Assembly: GCA_019412865.1 (NCBI GenBank) | Contig: DXOJ01000457.1 | Span: forward strand, 1 to 12,437 | Direction: 5' to 3' | Length of the DNA: 12,437 nucleotides | Origin: Bacteroides sp. | GTDB lineage: Bacteria; Bacteroidota; Bacteroidia; Bacteroidales; Bacteroidaceae | Shown: positions 1 to 6,766 of the stretch, in pieces | How the letters are laid out: each line of letters starts with the position of its first letter | How positions within the stretch are numbered: position 1 is the first letter of the stretch | Notes under the pieces: generated by a model | Seen by the model: only the letters and a program-made list of their open reading frames with translations | Database searches by the model: none | Told to the model about the DNA's origin: nothing | Program-made: the position numbers and the translations under genes

Positions 1-27
1 GCAGCGTCAGATGTGTATAAGAGACAG
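1..27. other. Illumina Nextera adapter/mosaic-end contamination (non-genomic)
   Basis: Bases 9-27 read AGATGTGTATAAGAGACAG, the 19-bp Tn5 mosaic end used in Nextera tagmentation. The eight bases before it (GCAGCGTC) match the 3' part of the Nextera read-1 adapter. This is an untrimmed library adapter at a contig end and not a natural transposon end. The lipoprotein reading frame on the minus strand runs open into it, so any protein call extending below base 28 contains artificial residues. Confidence 0.97.
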
Positions 28-173
28 ATTGTAAGCGAACCGTCTACGTTACTCAACTTCACCTCATTCTTCGACACTTCCAGTTTGGCAGCTATTGCAC
101 CCGCATTAGATTCGTCGTCCGAACTACATGCGCTCAACAATCCTACCAATAATATGAATAGAAAATATCTCAT
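28..173 (-). CDS. Surface lipoprotein, N-terminal fragment (truncated at contig edge)
   Basis: A minus-strand ATG at 173-171 opens 48 genomic codons before the adapter. The start reads MRYFLFILLVGLLSAC, a signal peptide ending in a good lipobox (LSAC, lipid on Cys16). It is followed by SSDDE, an acidic tract like the Bacteroides lipoprotein export signal, which suggests surface display. Residues about 31-48 (LEVSKNEVKLSNVDGSLT) resemble the first strands of a BACON or other immunoglobulin-like domain, but that is too short to assign. The gap to the stop of the upstream lipoprotein gene is only 34 bp on the same strand, so it is probably the next gene of the same operon. The product cannot be identified further; most of the gene lies outside the window. 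Confidence 0.8.
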
Positions 174-207
174 GTTTTATATCTTTATATTGTTAATACT
201 CTATTGA

Positions 208-2013
208 TTATTTAATCCAATGCGGATCACCAATTCCATTTGTATATACTTCGGAGTTTTTATCGGTAATAGTGAAATCTCTACCAGCCACATCTTTGAA
301 GAGTGTTTCCATAGGGAGAGCTGTTTCTACGGGTATTTCAGCGGTATCGACTCCCCAGTTAGCCACTACAAAGCCATTGGTGCGATAGTTGTTCTCAAAA
401 GTCTTGCTGGTAATGTTTCTTGTAGTAAACCAGGTTCCCTGACCGGCTTCACAAACACCGCTAAAGAGATTATTACGGACAATCAGGTTGAATGAAGAAG
501 TATTCTTCGGATTTAAGTCAAAGAAAGTCATTGCAGCAGGAGCCATACTCACGAATGTACAGTTCTCTACTGTTACATTCAGCTCTCCTGTCATACTACC
601 CAAACCTGTTATCAGAGCTCTTGACAGATTATTGGCATGGAACGTAGAATTCTTGAATACAAAGTTGTGTACCGGCGCATCTTTCTTCGTAGAAAGACCG
701 AACAACCCACTTCCACCGGAATTCAAACCTAAGAAACGACAATCTTCTATCACAATATTGTCAGCAATTTGCTTTTGGTCGGCATCTACTTCCTGATACC
801 ACATTGTACGTACCAAATCACTGATTTCACAGTTCTTCCAAGAGATAGTGGCTACATGGAAAGCTTGATTCTTAAATTTAAAGAAGTCGGAAGTGGTCAC
901 CTTTATTTTCAGATTCTCGAAGTGGAAGGCTTCAATAATAGCATCAGGGCAGTTGATACTCATGTTACCCATCTCCATAAATGCCAATGATTCACCATCA
1001 CCCGGTGTCTGTCCCATGATATAAAGGGCTTTCGGTATTTCGGTCTGTGTACCTAATTTATAAGTAGCACCCGCTTTCAGGAAAAGTTTCACCTCGTTCA
1101 CTGAAGCATCTGCCAGCATTGACTTACAGATCGATTCAAGGTTCTCTTCCGGACTTACATATCTGTACCCGTCAGGAATTCTCATCGGAGCTTCCGGATT
1201 GATATCTTCTTCGTTCCATCCTTCCGAAGCAATTGTTACAGTGTAATCTTGTATGATCGGTTCATCTACGTTGTTCAGTGCAAACGCCACTTGTACCGTA
1301 TCATCAGGCAAGATGGGGAATGTGCCATCGATAGCTTTAGATTGGATTACCGTATTATTCTTATCCAGATAGTCGATACGCACGGATACTGTTCCGCCTT
1401 CGCTTTGCGTTTGAAACAATACAAAGTCATCGGTGTAGTTCACTCCACCGGTTGTTGTTTCTTTCTCGCGTTGCACATCTGTCGGAGCTTTTACAAAAGT
1501 AGCATCTGATAGTTTATATCCTGATATTGGTGAAGAAACGACTGCGCGTAATTTCGAGTAGCTTTTATCCGATTTACGATCGGTAGACTTCAGTCGAAGC
1601 ACACCTGTACGATTGTACATACGCACAGTAAGCGGTTCGTCGAACGGGGATTTATACGTCACCGGTGCTGAAATGGCATATTTTGTTTTAGCCGTCGGAT
1701 CCTGATGTATCACAATATCATTCAGATTCTTCGGACTGGGAATAGAATCGGATTGTGTGGTAGAAATAATGTTATAACTCCCATTGGCCAACTGAAAGCG
1801 ATAAAGCGACGAATAGTTGGCTACATACTCACCATCGGCTGTATAGATAAACAGGGGTTTGTTAGAGGCACCTGTGTTCACCGCCCACGGTTCGTCATCC
1901 AGAAACAGTTGTATCTCTTTTACTACCGAAGTGGCATATCGTTCTTCTTCCGAACAAGCTGTTATTCCCAACAGGAGCATTATTCCCGTCAGTGAATAGA
2001 ATATATTTCTCAT
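208..2013 (-). CDS. Lipoprotein with fimbrillin-like N-terminus and beta-helix-like (DUF4957/DUF5123-type) C-terminus
   Basis: The 601-aa protein starts with a lipoprotein signal (residues 1-20, lipobox ITAC, Cys20) followed by SEEER, an acidic tract consistent with export to the cell surface. Residues about 30-265 alternate short hydrophobic strands and turns as in fimbrillin-like or FimB/Mfa2-like modules; this assignment is tentative. After a short linker containing PDGYRYV (280-286), residues about 300-550 show recurring strand/turn units ending in Asn/Cys turns (FENLKI 365-370, WKNCEI 392-397, IEDCRF 422-427, FKNSTF 453-458, VENCTF 482-487, VRNNLF 512-517). This pattern is typical of a parallel beta-helix. 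The C-terminus (RDFTI, then GIGDPHW) looks like DUF5123, a family often found in Bacteroides pectin PULs. No catalytic residues are recognisable, so glycan binding is more likely than cleavage (inference). The start lies 12 bp from the upstream gene's stop, indicating an operon. Confidence 0.85.
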   Translation of the reverse strand: MRNIFYSLTGIMLLLGITACSEEERYATSVVKEIQLFLDDEPWAVNTGASNKPLFIYTADGEYVANYSSLYRFQLANGSYNIISTTQSDSIPSPKNLNDIVIHQDPTAKTKYAISAPVTYKSPFDEPLTVRMYNRTGVLRLKSTDRKSDKSYSKLRAVVSSPISGYKLSDATFVKAPTDVQREKETTTGGVNYTDDFVLFQTQSEGGTVSVRIDYLDKNNTVIQSKAIDGTFPILPDDTVQVAFALNNVDEPIIQDYTVTIASEGWNEEDINPEAPMRIPDGYRYVSPEENLESICKSMLADASVNEVKLFLKAGATYKLGTQTEIPKALYIMGQTPGDGESLAFMEMGNMSINCPDAIIEAFHFENLKIKVTTSDFFKFKNQAFHVATISWKNCEISDLVRTMWYQEVDADQKQIADNIVIEDCRFLGLNSGGSGLFGLSTKKDAPVHNFVFKNSTFHANNLSRALITGLGSMTGELNVTVENCTFVSMAPAAMTFFDLNPKNTSSFNLIVRNNLFSGVCEAGQGTWFTTRNITSKTFENNYRTNGFVVANWGVDTAEIPVETALPMETLFKDVAGRDFTITDKNSEVYTNGIGDPHWIK

Positions 2014-2025
2014 ATAACTCCTGTT

Positions 2026-2910
2026 TTAAAATTCTGAAACTTCTATTGTAAACGGTTGAGTGGATGTACTCTTATACATGACTGTGCGTACCGAAGGCCA
2101 CGGCTCGTCCAAGTAATTCTCATCCGTAATTTTCATATGTACGGTAGAACGCTTGGAAGACTCAAAGCCTATACCGGTATCAAGAGGGCTGATGATGCGA
2201 TTCACCTCCTCGCCTCCTTTCAGATATACCACATCTATAGATGTTCTGGAATCTCCATTCACTGTGGGAAATGAATAAACCGAAGCCCCAAAGCCGGTAG
2301 AAAGATTAGTGGAGATGGTCACATTTTCTGTAATACATTCTTTACTCTTTACTTTATAGCCTATTGCCACATTCGTAAAAGTGACGTTCAGCTGGTCAAA
2401 ACGAGTGATAGCACTCAATTCCTCCTCCGTCTCTTTCGGCTGGAACACTGCTTGCCCGACTAAACGTTTCAATTCTACGTTGAGCGAACTGACCGAGTTA
2501 TCTGAAGTAAAGCCTACAATATCCGAAATATAAACCGGCTTTTGAATATGAGCATCCTGATAAACTACCACTTTGGAAAGACTATCTGTATCCACCAGAT
2601 AATCGGCATTTGCCACGATGAAAGTTTGCAGATTTTCTCCTAAAGGAAGGTCGACTTTTAAATCTCCATTATTTAAAGGGAGATTTTTTCCATACACCAT
2701 GGAATCTTGCAGGTAGACATAAACACCGACCTCTGTAATTCCATGTTCAGCAAAAGTTTCAAGACTAGCCCTACTGAAAGAAACGCCAACCGGGTGGGTT
2801 TCGGGCACATTGGGAAGTTGTTCATTCGGTTGCCATTCATCATCCATTTGCTGTGAACAAGAACAGCAAAGCAGAAGTGACAGAAGAAATAAACTTGCTA
2901 GATGTTTCAT
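2026..2910 (-). CDS. Fimbrillin-like (FimB/Mfa2-like) lipoprotein
   Basis: This 294-aa protein begins with a hydrophobic signal (LASLFLLSLLLCCSC). The most plausible lipid site is Cys18, after Ser17, and it is followed by SQQMDDE, again an acidic surface-export-like tract. The body is predicted to be all beta. The order of segments (a VGVSFSRA strand near residue 42, VGVYVYLQDS around 62-71, an LNVELKRLVGQAVF strand around 143-156, and a C-terminal TIEVSEF strand) resembles the FimB/Mfa2 or fimbrillin-A-like families, which in Bacteroides supply tip or anchor subunits of surface fibres and also occur as PUL accessory lipoproteins. The family call is by pattern only. It is the first gene of the minus-strand lipoprotein cluster, with a possible -7 box about 23-30 bp upstream of its ATG. 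Its role in glycan use is inferred from neighbours. Confidence 0.75.
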   Translation of the reverse strand: MKHLASLFLLSLLLCCSCSQQMDDEWQPNEQLPNVPETHPVGVSFSRASLETFAEHGITEVGVYVYLQDSMVYGKNLPLNNGDLKVDLPLGENLQTFIVANADYLVDTDSLSKVVVYQDAHIQKPVYISDIVGFTSDNSVSSLNVELKRLVGQAVFQPKETEEELSAITRFDQLNVTFTNVAIGYKVKSKECITENVTISTNLSTGFGASVYSFPTVNGDSRTSIDVVYLKGGEEVNRIISPLDTGIGFESSKRSTVHMKITDENYLDEPWPSVRTVMYKSTSTQPFTIEVSEF

Positions 2911-2932
2911 AAATATTAGTTTATATATAATT

Positions 2933-2940
2933 TAAAGATA
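2933..2940 (-). promoter_or_regulatory. Possible -7 box of the lipoprotein operon
   Basis: On the minus strand the bases read TATCTTTA, matching seven of eight positions of the Bacteroides sigma-ABfr -7 element TAnnTTTG. A TTTT tetramer lies about 19 bp upstream, a three-of-four match to the -33 TTTG element. The box sits 22 bp before the ATG at 2910, giving a very short leader. The surrounding DNA is A/T-rich, so a chance match is possible. Confidence 0.35.
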
Positions 2941-3215
2941 TGCAATTATTAAAAGAATAAAAATTCTATGCCCTTTTTCTTTAAAAGGCGGATTCAAGCC
3001 TAAGGAGGATTGGCAATTATAAGTGCTGGCTTCATGTTTCTCATTTGTTTAGATTTTCATTGTATATTAATGATGTTTTTCGCTAGAGTGAATTCTTTGT
3101 TCTTTCACCAGTGCAAAATTGAGGATTAAGCAAGAGAAGATAGAGTAAGATTTAGTAGAAAAGGAGTAAAAAACGGACTGGGGTAAAAAAGTGCCCCTCT
3201 GGTATAGCCATGCAC

Positions 3216-3266
3216 AAAAAAGATATGCCCTTCAAGTGTTATCATAAAACACCTGAAGGGCATATC
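3216..3266 (-). terminator. Rho-independent terminator of the pectate lyase gene
   Basis: The arms at 3248-3266 and 3222-3240 form a 19-bp stem around a 7-nt loop (3241-3247). Read on the minus strand, all 19 positions pair, with one G-U wobble, and the stem is followed directly by six U residues (3221-3216). Read on the plus strand the same position is an A-C mismatch and no U-tract follows, so the element works in the minus direction. It begins about 40 bp past the lyase stop codon. Confidence 0.92.
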
Positions 3267-3271
3267 ATCTA

Positions 3272-3296
3272 AATTCTCCGCATTGAACGGGGAATT
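3272..3296. repeat. Second small inverted repeat downstream of the pectate lyase stop
   Basis: Arms 3272-3280 and 3288-3296 (9 bp each, 8 of 9 Watson-Crick pairs) enclose a 7-nt loop. The structure lies between the lyase stop codon at 3306 and the strong terminator. It has no U-tract of its own on the minus strand, so it is more likely a 3'-end accessory hairpin or chance than a second terminator. Confidence 0.45.
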
Positions 3297-3305
3297 GCTG
3301 ATTAG

Positions 3306-4835
3306 CTATTTGTTCTGTGCATCGACTATATGTTGCACCAAACTATTCAAATATACCTCAAGATTCGTATATTGTCCATTCGGATCTTTCGTTTTTGTAT
3401 TTCCATCTACGGGATTATTCGGATCAAGTCCGTTTTTTATTTCCCACTCATCAGGTATGCCATCACCGTCCGAATCTACCGATGCCGAAAGACCTGCTAT
3501 TGATAATTCCGGCCAGGGAGAATCGCCTGTGTCTTTGGGGCTATTGATAAATCCGGGTTTATTTCCTTCTCCGGTGAAAGTTGCCATTCCTTTCCGGGTG
3601 TCGGAAATGATACGTTTGTCTACTTCATCACGATAATTACAGCAACCTGCATAGTTCATTACCTGTTCATAAGCCTTGTCAGCCGAATAAGTAGTGATTA
3701 CTCCAAAATCAAGAGGTTCTTTCAGACGGATAGATTCTTTGGCATCTTCTGTCCAGAGGAAATCTACTTTTTCATCATTCTTCAACTGGGCATAGACTCC
3801 GTTCGTCCAGTTATCGGCAGTAACTTTGTTGTTTTCTTCTATCTTATTTCCATCAATATAGAAAGTTCCCCATTTCTGCAGGTAAGGTTGAAAAGCTAAG
3901 TTCTTTTTGGGTTCTCCATCAACGTAAACATAAGCTTGTGGATAAACTCCGACTTTGGCAATACGATATTGCACCTGTTTGGAAGCCTGTTTTGTTGCCG
4001 GTCCCGGTTTATAATAGTTATTGACGATATTGACATGCTGATCTTCCCCGCCATAGCAGCCGTTTCCAGCCCAGTTGTAGAAAACATTATTCCGGATATC
4101 AACACATTCGCCAAGAGCTAATGTAGAAGGACGAGGGCCCAGACGAGGCACGCGACTCTCACAGTGAGCGATCAGGTTATGGTGATAAGAAGCTTTATGT
4201 CCTCCCCAATTGCCTCCATATCCATGTGCTCCTTTTACATGAGTCGCTTTTCTTAATGCTTCAGAGCCAATACACCATTGTACCGTAGAGTTTTCCATAC
4301 CATAGACGGAAAGACATTCATCCACACTCCAACTGACAGAGCAATGGTCTACCATAATATCTTTCTTATCACAGCCGCCCAATCCATCGGGTTCTTTCCC
4401 ACTGGCTTCTCCGGGGCGGAAACGAAGAAAACGGATAATTACATTATTAGAATTAATAGAAAAGCCATAATCAGCCAGACAGATTCCTCCGGGAGAAGTC
4501 TGTCCTGCAATGGTGAGATGATCTTTCCCTGTTCGTAATTCCGATTTCAGATGAATCGTACCTGCCACATCAAAGACAATTGTTTTAGGTCCATTTTGTT
4601 TCAAAGCCCAACGTAAAGTCCCCTGCGAACCATCGTCTTCCAAAGAAGTCACATGATACACTTTACCACCACGGCCGCCTGTCGTGTATCTACCGTGTCC
4701 TTCAGCTCCGGGAAAAGAGATCACTCGATCTTCCCGGACGCCTGTCTCCTGTTTTTCGGGTATGTCATAGGAAAAGGACATCATTCCTCCCGCAACCATT
4801 GCCAGCAGACAAACATAAACTAATTTTGTTTTCAT
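3306..4835 (-). CDS. Secreted PL1-family pectate lyase
   Basis: The 509-aa product should cleave polygalacturonan by Ca-dependent beta-elimination. It starts with a signal peptide (residues 1 to about 23) lacking a lipobox cysteine, so it is probably soluble after export. The opening motif FPGAEGHGRYTTGGRGGKVY (41-60) is characteristic of Bacteroides PL1 enzymes. The beta-helix core carries VDHCS (162-166), the acidic pair Asp172/Glu173 suited to calcium binding, HHN (218-220), and ESRVPR, where Arg228 or Arg231 is the likely catalytic base by analogy with the R-x-P-R motif of PL1. Near the C-terminus DSDGDGIPDEWE is a calcium-binding, thrombospondin-type-3-like motif, followed by YTNLEVYLNSLV, a common tail in these enzymes. 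I chose the ATG at 4835; a TTG at 4868 is in frame but lies inside the promoter. Exact substrate (methylation state, pectate versus pectin) is not readable. Confidence 0.93.
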   Translation of the reverse strand: MKTKLVYVCLLAMVAGGMMSFSYDIPEKQETGVREDRVISFPGAEGHGRYTTGGRGGKVYHVTSLEDDGSQGTLRWALKQNGPKTIVFDVAGTIHLKSELRTGKDHLTIAGQTSPGGICLADYGFSINSNNVIIRFLRFRPGEASGKEPDGLGGCDKKDIMVDHCSVSWSVDECLSVYGMENSTVQWCIGSEALRKATHVKGAHGYGGNWGGHKASYHHNLIAHCESRVPRLGPRPSTLALGECVDIRNNVFYNWAGNGCYGGEDQHVNIVNNYYKPGPATKQASKQVQYRIAKVGVYPQAYVYVDGEPKKNLAFQPYLQKWGTFYIDGNKIEENNKVTADNWTNGVYAQLKNDEKVDFLWTEDAKESIRLKEPLDFGVITTYSADKAYEQVMNYAGCCNYRDEVDKRIISDTRKGMATFTGEGNKPGFINSPKDTGDSPWPELSIAGLSASVDSDGDGIPDEWEIKNGLDPNNPVDGNTKTKDPNGQYTNLEVYLNSLVQHIVDAQNK

Positions 4836-4865
4836 TTCCTTATTCACATTATTAGATGATGGAAA

Positions 4866-4873
4866 CAAAAGTA
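4866..4873 (-). promoter_or_regulatory. -7 box of the pectate lyase promoter
   Basis: The minus strand reads TACTTTTG, an exact match to the Bacteroides -7 consensus TAnnTTTG. It lies 30 bp before the ATG at 4835, leaving a leader of roughly 25 nt. No good -33 TTTG is found at the usual 19-21 bp spacing, which could mean activator dependence. The in-frame TTG at 4868-4866 is part of this box and therefore cannot be a translation start on a transcript from this promoter. Confidence 0.6.
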
Positions 4874-4953
4874 GTGGAAGCTTTTCATTCTGACATTCAT
4901 TTTTTGACCGATATGGGGGAAAAATCAGTTTTTATGATAAGATTGAACAAATT

Positions 4954-5772
4954 TTAGATCCCCAATCGCTCTTTTAATAATCGGTAACCGGAAAGACTTA
5001 CTTTTAGTTTCACGCCAGTCTTCAATAACAACTGATAAGTTTCTTTTCCGAAAAGCTCGACCCGCGAAATTTGTGTTACGTTGACAATCGTAGAACGATG
5101 CACACGCACAAAAGTATCAGGAGACAGATGGGTCTCAAAATATTTCATAGTTTGTTCTTTCAGATATTCTCCGGTAGGGGTTATCAACATTACATAATCT
5201 CCACAGGCTTGTATGTAGATCAGTTCGTCTGTCTTTACCAGATGAATGCGGGAACCGTCTTTCACCGTAATGCGATCTATTAATTCTGTCTGTGGTTCTC
5301 CTTGTTGTTCGGTCACAGTTAGCTGATGCGCAGCCAATTCTTTATCCAGTTCCTGATTCTGTACTTCTTCTTTAGTTACGATCAGGCGATACCATAAAGT
5401 AATGGCAATCAAGGTTGGCAGTCCGAACAGTAACCGGAAAGGTATTGTCTGCGCAAAAGGAATATAGGATACGCCTACAATCCTCACCATGATATCACAG
5501 ATCATAAAACTACCCGCCAGCCATAACAGGCTTCCAACGATTATCATGATTATATCCGTCTGGAACAACGAAACAAGACCGACCACAAACCAGGCCAAAT
5601 AGGCTATGGCTGCCAGCCAACCAATTGTTGCCACTCCATCTACCAGAGCAGGAAGATAGTCGTTTCCGGTATATCCACAGACTAAAGCCACCTGTGTCGC
5701 AACCAGAATCAACGCCAGCACCAGCATCGGAATCCAGCGGAATGGATAATCTATTATCGGATGTGCTTTCAT
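4954..5772 (-). CDS. Membrane-anchored LytTR-type transcriptional regulator
   Basis: The 272-aa protein joins four predicted membrane segments (roughly residues 13-33, 46-69, 74-97 and 108-130) to a charged linker (about 133-165) and a C-terminal LytTR DNA-binding domain (about 165-272). LytTR hallmarks are IYIQACGDYVML (185-196), the YLKEQTMKYFE segment (203-213) and FVRVHRSTIVN (221-231). There is no receiver domain and no kinase, so this is a one-component regulator held at the inner membrane, not a classical response regulator. Its ATG follows the stop of the LiaF-like gene by 3 bp, indicating translational coupling. It lies 118 bp upstream of the pectate lyase gene on the same strand. 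Its targets are unknown; the lyase, its own operon and the divergent susC operon are the obvious candidates (inference). Confidence 0.9.
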   Translation of the reverse strand: MKAHPIIDYPFRWIPMLVLALILVATQVALVCGYTGNDYLPALVDGVATIGWLAAIAYLAWFVVGLVSLFQTDIIMIIVGSLLWLAGSFMICDIMVRIVGVSYIPFAQTIPFRLLFGLPTLIAITLWYRLIVTKEEVQNQELDKELAAHQLTVTEQQGEPQTELIDRITVKDGSRIHLVKTDELIYIQACGDYVMLITPTGEYLKEQTMKYFETHLSPDTFVRVHRSTIVNVTQISRVELFGKETYQLLLKTGVKLKVSLSGYRLLKERLGI

Positions 5773-5775
5773 ACG

Positions 5776-6570
5776 CTAGTCTTTAACTTCCAAACCTCCG
5801 AAAGAAAGCGTTCCACGAATGACCAATATACTCTCCTTGTTTACATTCCCATTTTGCCAGCGTTTGTCATCACATCCTCCAAAGAAAGCATTGCATTTGA
5901 ACACGACTGTCCAATCCGACGGGACATAAATCTCGACTCCTCCCCAACTGCAATCCAAATCAATATAGGTTTCTCCCGGTGCAATATGGGTATGGCGAAG
6001 ATCAATAGTCGTCCCCCCGAAAGAGGTACGAATCATAGCTCCTTTAAACAACTCATCAAGTACTACGTGACGTGCAGCTCCCCAGACATTCTCCGAACGC
6101 AAAAAGCCATCTACTGATTCCGATTGTTGTTGCTCACTCTCAAAGTTCATGCCGGGTCTACCCTGATGCATCTTCATCCATTGCCGACGATGTTCCATTG
6201 TATGCTGACGAGCCCATTGCGCCCTCTTATTTCTGCCGGGTTTGAAGATAAATAAAACACCTGCTATTATCAGAGCGAGGGGCCATACCATTGCCTGCGA
6301 ATTTTCAGGCAACCATGAAAGCCCTCCAATCAAAAAATACACACCTATCAGCAAAAGGATGATTCCACCGATGAAATGGCGACGAATCATAGCATATATA
6401 CCTAATAATATAAGGAGTGAATGCCAGGATACGATCAAATCAAATACTTCTGAAGTTATCCATCCCATATTACGGGCAAACAGTAGAATCCCGGAAAGGA
6501 TAAAAAGCAAAGCTATCAGTATTTTACCGGAAAAGCCTGTAGCACGGGGAAAATTTTGTTTCTCTTCCAT
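5776..6570 (-). CDS. LiaF-like four-TM membrane protein
   Basis: The 264-aa protein has about four hydrophobic segments (near residues 16-33, 47-62, 67-84 and 94-110), then a basic, His- and Met-containing linker (112-140). Its C-terminal domain has the repeating glycine-rich strands typical of LiaF/YvqF C-terminal domains (TSFGGTTIDLR 182-192, CSWGGVEIYVPSDW 207-220, FFGGCDD 229-235, LSFGGLEVKD 255-264). In Firmicutes LiaF restrains the LiaRS envelope-stress system; in Bacteroidota such proteins are often next to LytTR regulators. Here it is the first gene of a two-gene unit with the membrane LytTR regulator and probably modulates it (inference). A matching promoter lies just upstream. An envelope-sensing role is possible; nothing in the sequence shows the ligand. 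Confidence 0.85.
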   Translation of the reverse strand: MEEKQNFPRATGFSGKILIALLFILSGILLFARNMGWITSEVFDLIVSWHSLLILLGIYAMIRRHFIGGIILLLIGVYFLIGGLSWLPENSQAMVWPLALIIAGVLFIFKPGRNKRAQWARQHTMEHRRQWMKMHQGRPGMNFESEQQQSESVDGFLRSENVWGAARHVVLDELFKGAMIRTSFGGTTIDLRHTHIAPGETYIDLDCSWGGVEIYVPSDWTVVFKCNAFFGGCDDKRWQNGNVNKESILVIRGTLSFGGLEVKD

Positions 6571-6598
6571 TGTTTCTATTATTAATTGATTAATGGTT

Positions 6599-6629
6599 CA
6601 AAGATACATCATTTCCCTATGCTTCCACA
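6599..6629 (-). promoter_or_regulatory. Promoter of the liaF-like/lytTR unit
   Basis: On the minus strand TATCTTTG (6606-6599) is an exact match to the Bacteroides -7 element TAnnTTTG. TGTG (6629-6626) lies exactly 19 bp upstream and matches the -33 TTTG at three of four bases. Transcription would begin near 6592, leaving a leader of about 20 nt before the ATG at 6570. Spacing and match make this the best-supported promoter in the window. Confidence 0.7.
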
Positions 6630-6714
6630 GGCTTTTCAGTTGATTTACGGTATAAATTCCGATGAATGCCGGATAAAAACCGGTGAAAAAATCAATTTAT
6701 AAATCTCTGATTCG

Positions 6715-6722
6715 TATATTTG
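6715..6722 (+). promoter_or_regulatory. Candidate distal -7 box upstream of susC
   Basis: TATATTTG is an exact TAnnTTTG match on the plus strand, but the -33 position 19-20 bp upstream does not resemble TTTG. If used, it would give a susC leader of roughly 190 nt that includes the CACCTCG/CGAGGTG inverted repeat. A/T-rich DNA makes chance matches possible. Confidence 0.4.
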
Positions 6723-6766
6723 CCGGCCTTTAGAACACAAATAACACCCTTCAAAGCTAATAACTA

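Larger units (their letters stand above)
2911..3305. other. 395-bp intergenic region between lipoprotein operon and pectate lyase gene
   Basis: Both flanking transcription units run on the minus strand. The left end holds the probable promoter of the lipoprotein operon and the right end (3216-3296) holds the terminator structure of the lyase gene. Between about 2950 and 3210 I see no open reading frame of useful length, no tRNA-like structure and no convincing repeat. Short A/T-rich stretches dominate. Confidence 0.7.

Noticed and set aside
9..27. Apparent Tn5 transposon end, suggesting a mobile element
   Set aside because: The 19-bp mosaic end is preceded by Nextera adapter sequence, has no transposase or partner end, and sits exactly at the window edge, so it is a library artefact.
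13..207. Plus-strand open frame of 64 codons at the left edge
   Set aside because: Its ATG is in the Nextera adapter and it lies opposite a real lipoprotein gene start on the minus strand.
3180..3197. GGGG...CCCC short inverted repeat in the intergenic region
   Set aside because: Only four base pairs with a 10-nt loop; no U-tract and no relation to a gene end.
4835..4868. 11-residue N-terminal extension of the pectate lyase from a TTG start
   Set aside because: The TTG is part of an exact -7 promoter box, and the ATG at 4835 gives a normal signal peptide.
4920..4933. AAAAA-TCAG-TTTTT as a possible terminator after the LytTR gene
   Set aside because: A five-pair A/T-only stem is too weak to call a terminator.
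6636..6644. TCAGTTGAT upstream of the liaF-like promoter matches a LytTR/AgrA-type half-site consensus
   Set aside because: The consensus comes from Firmicutes and is so degenerate that a single hit is expected about once per kilobase over both strands. No second half-site is found at the usual spacing.
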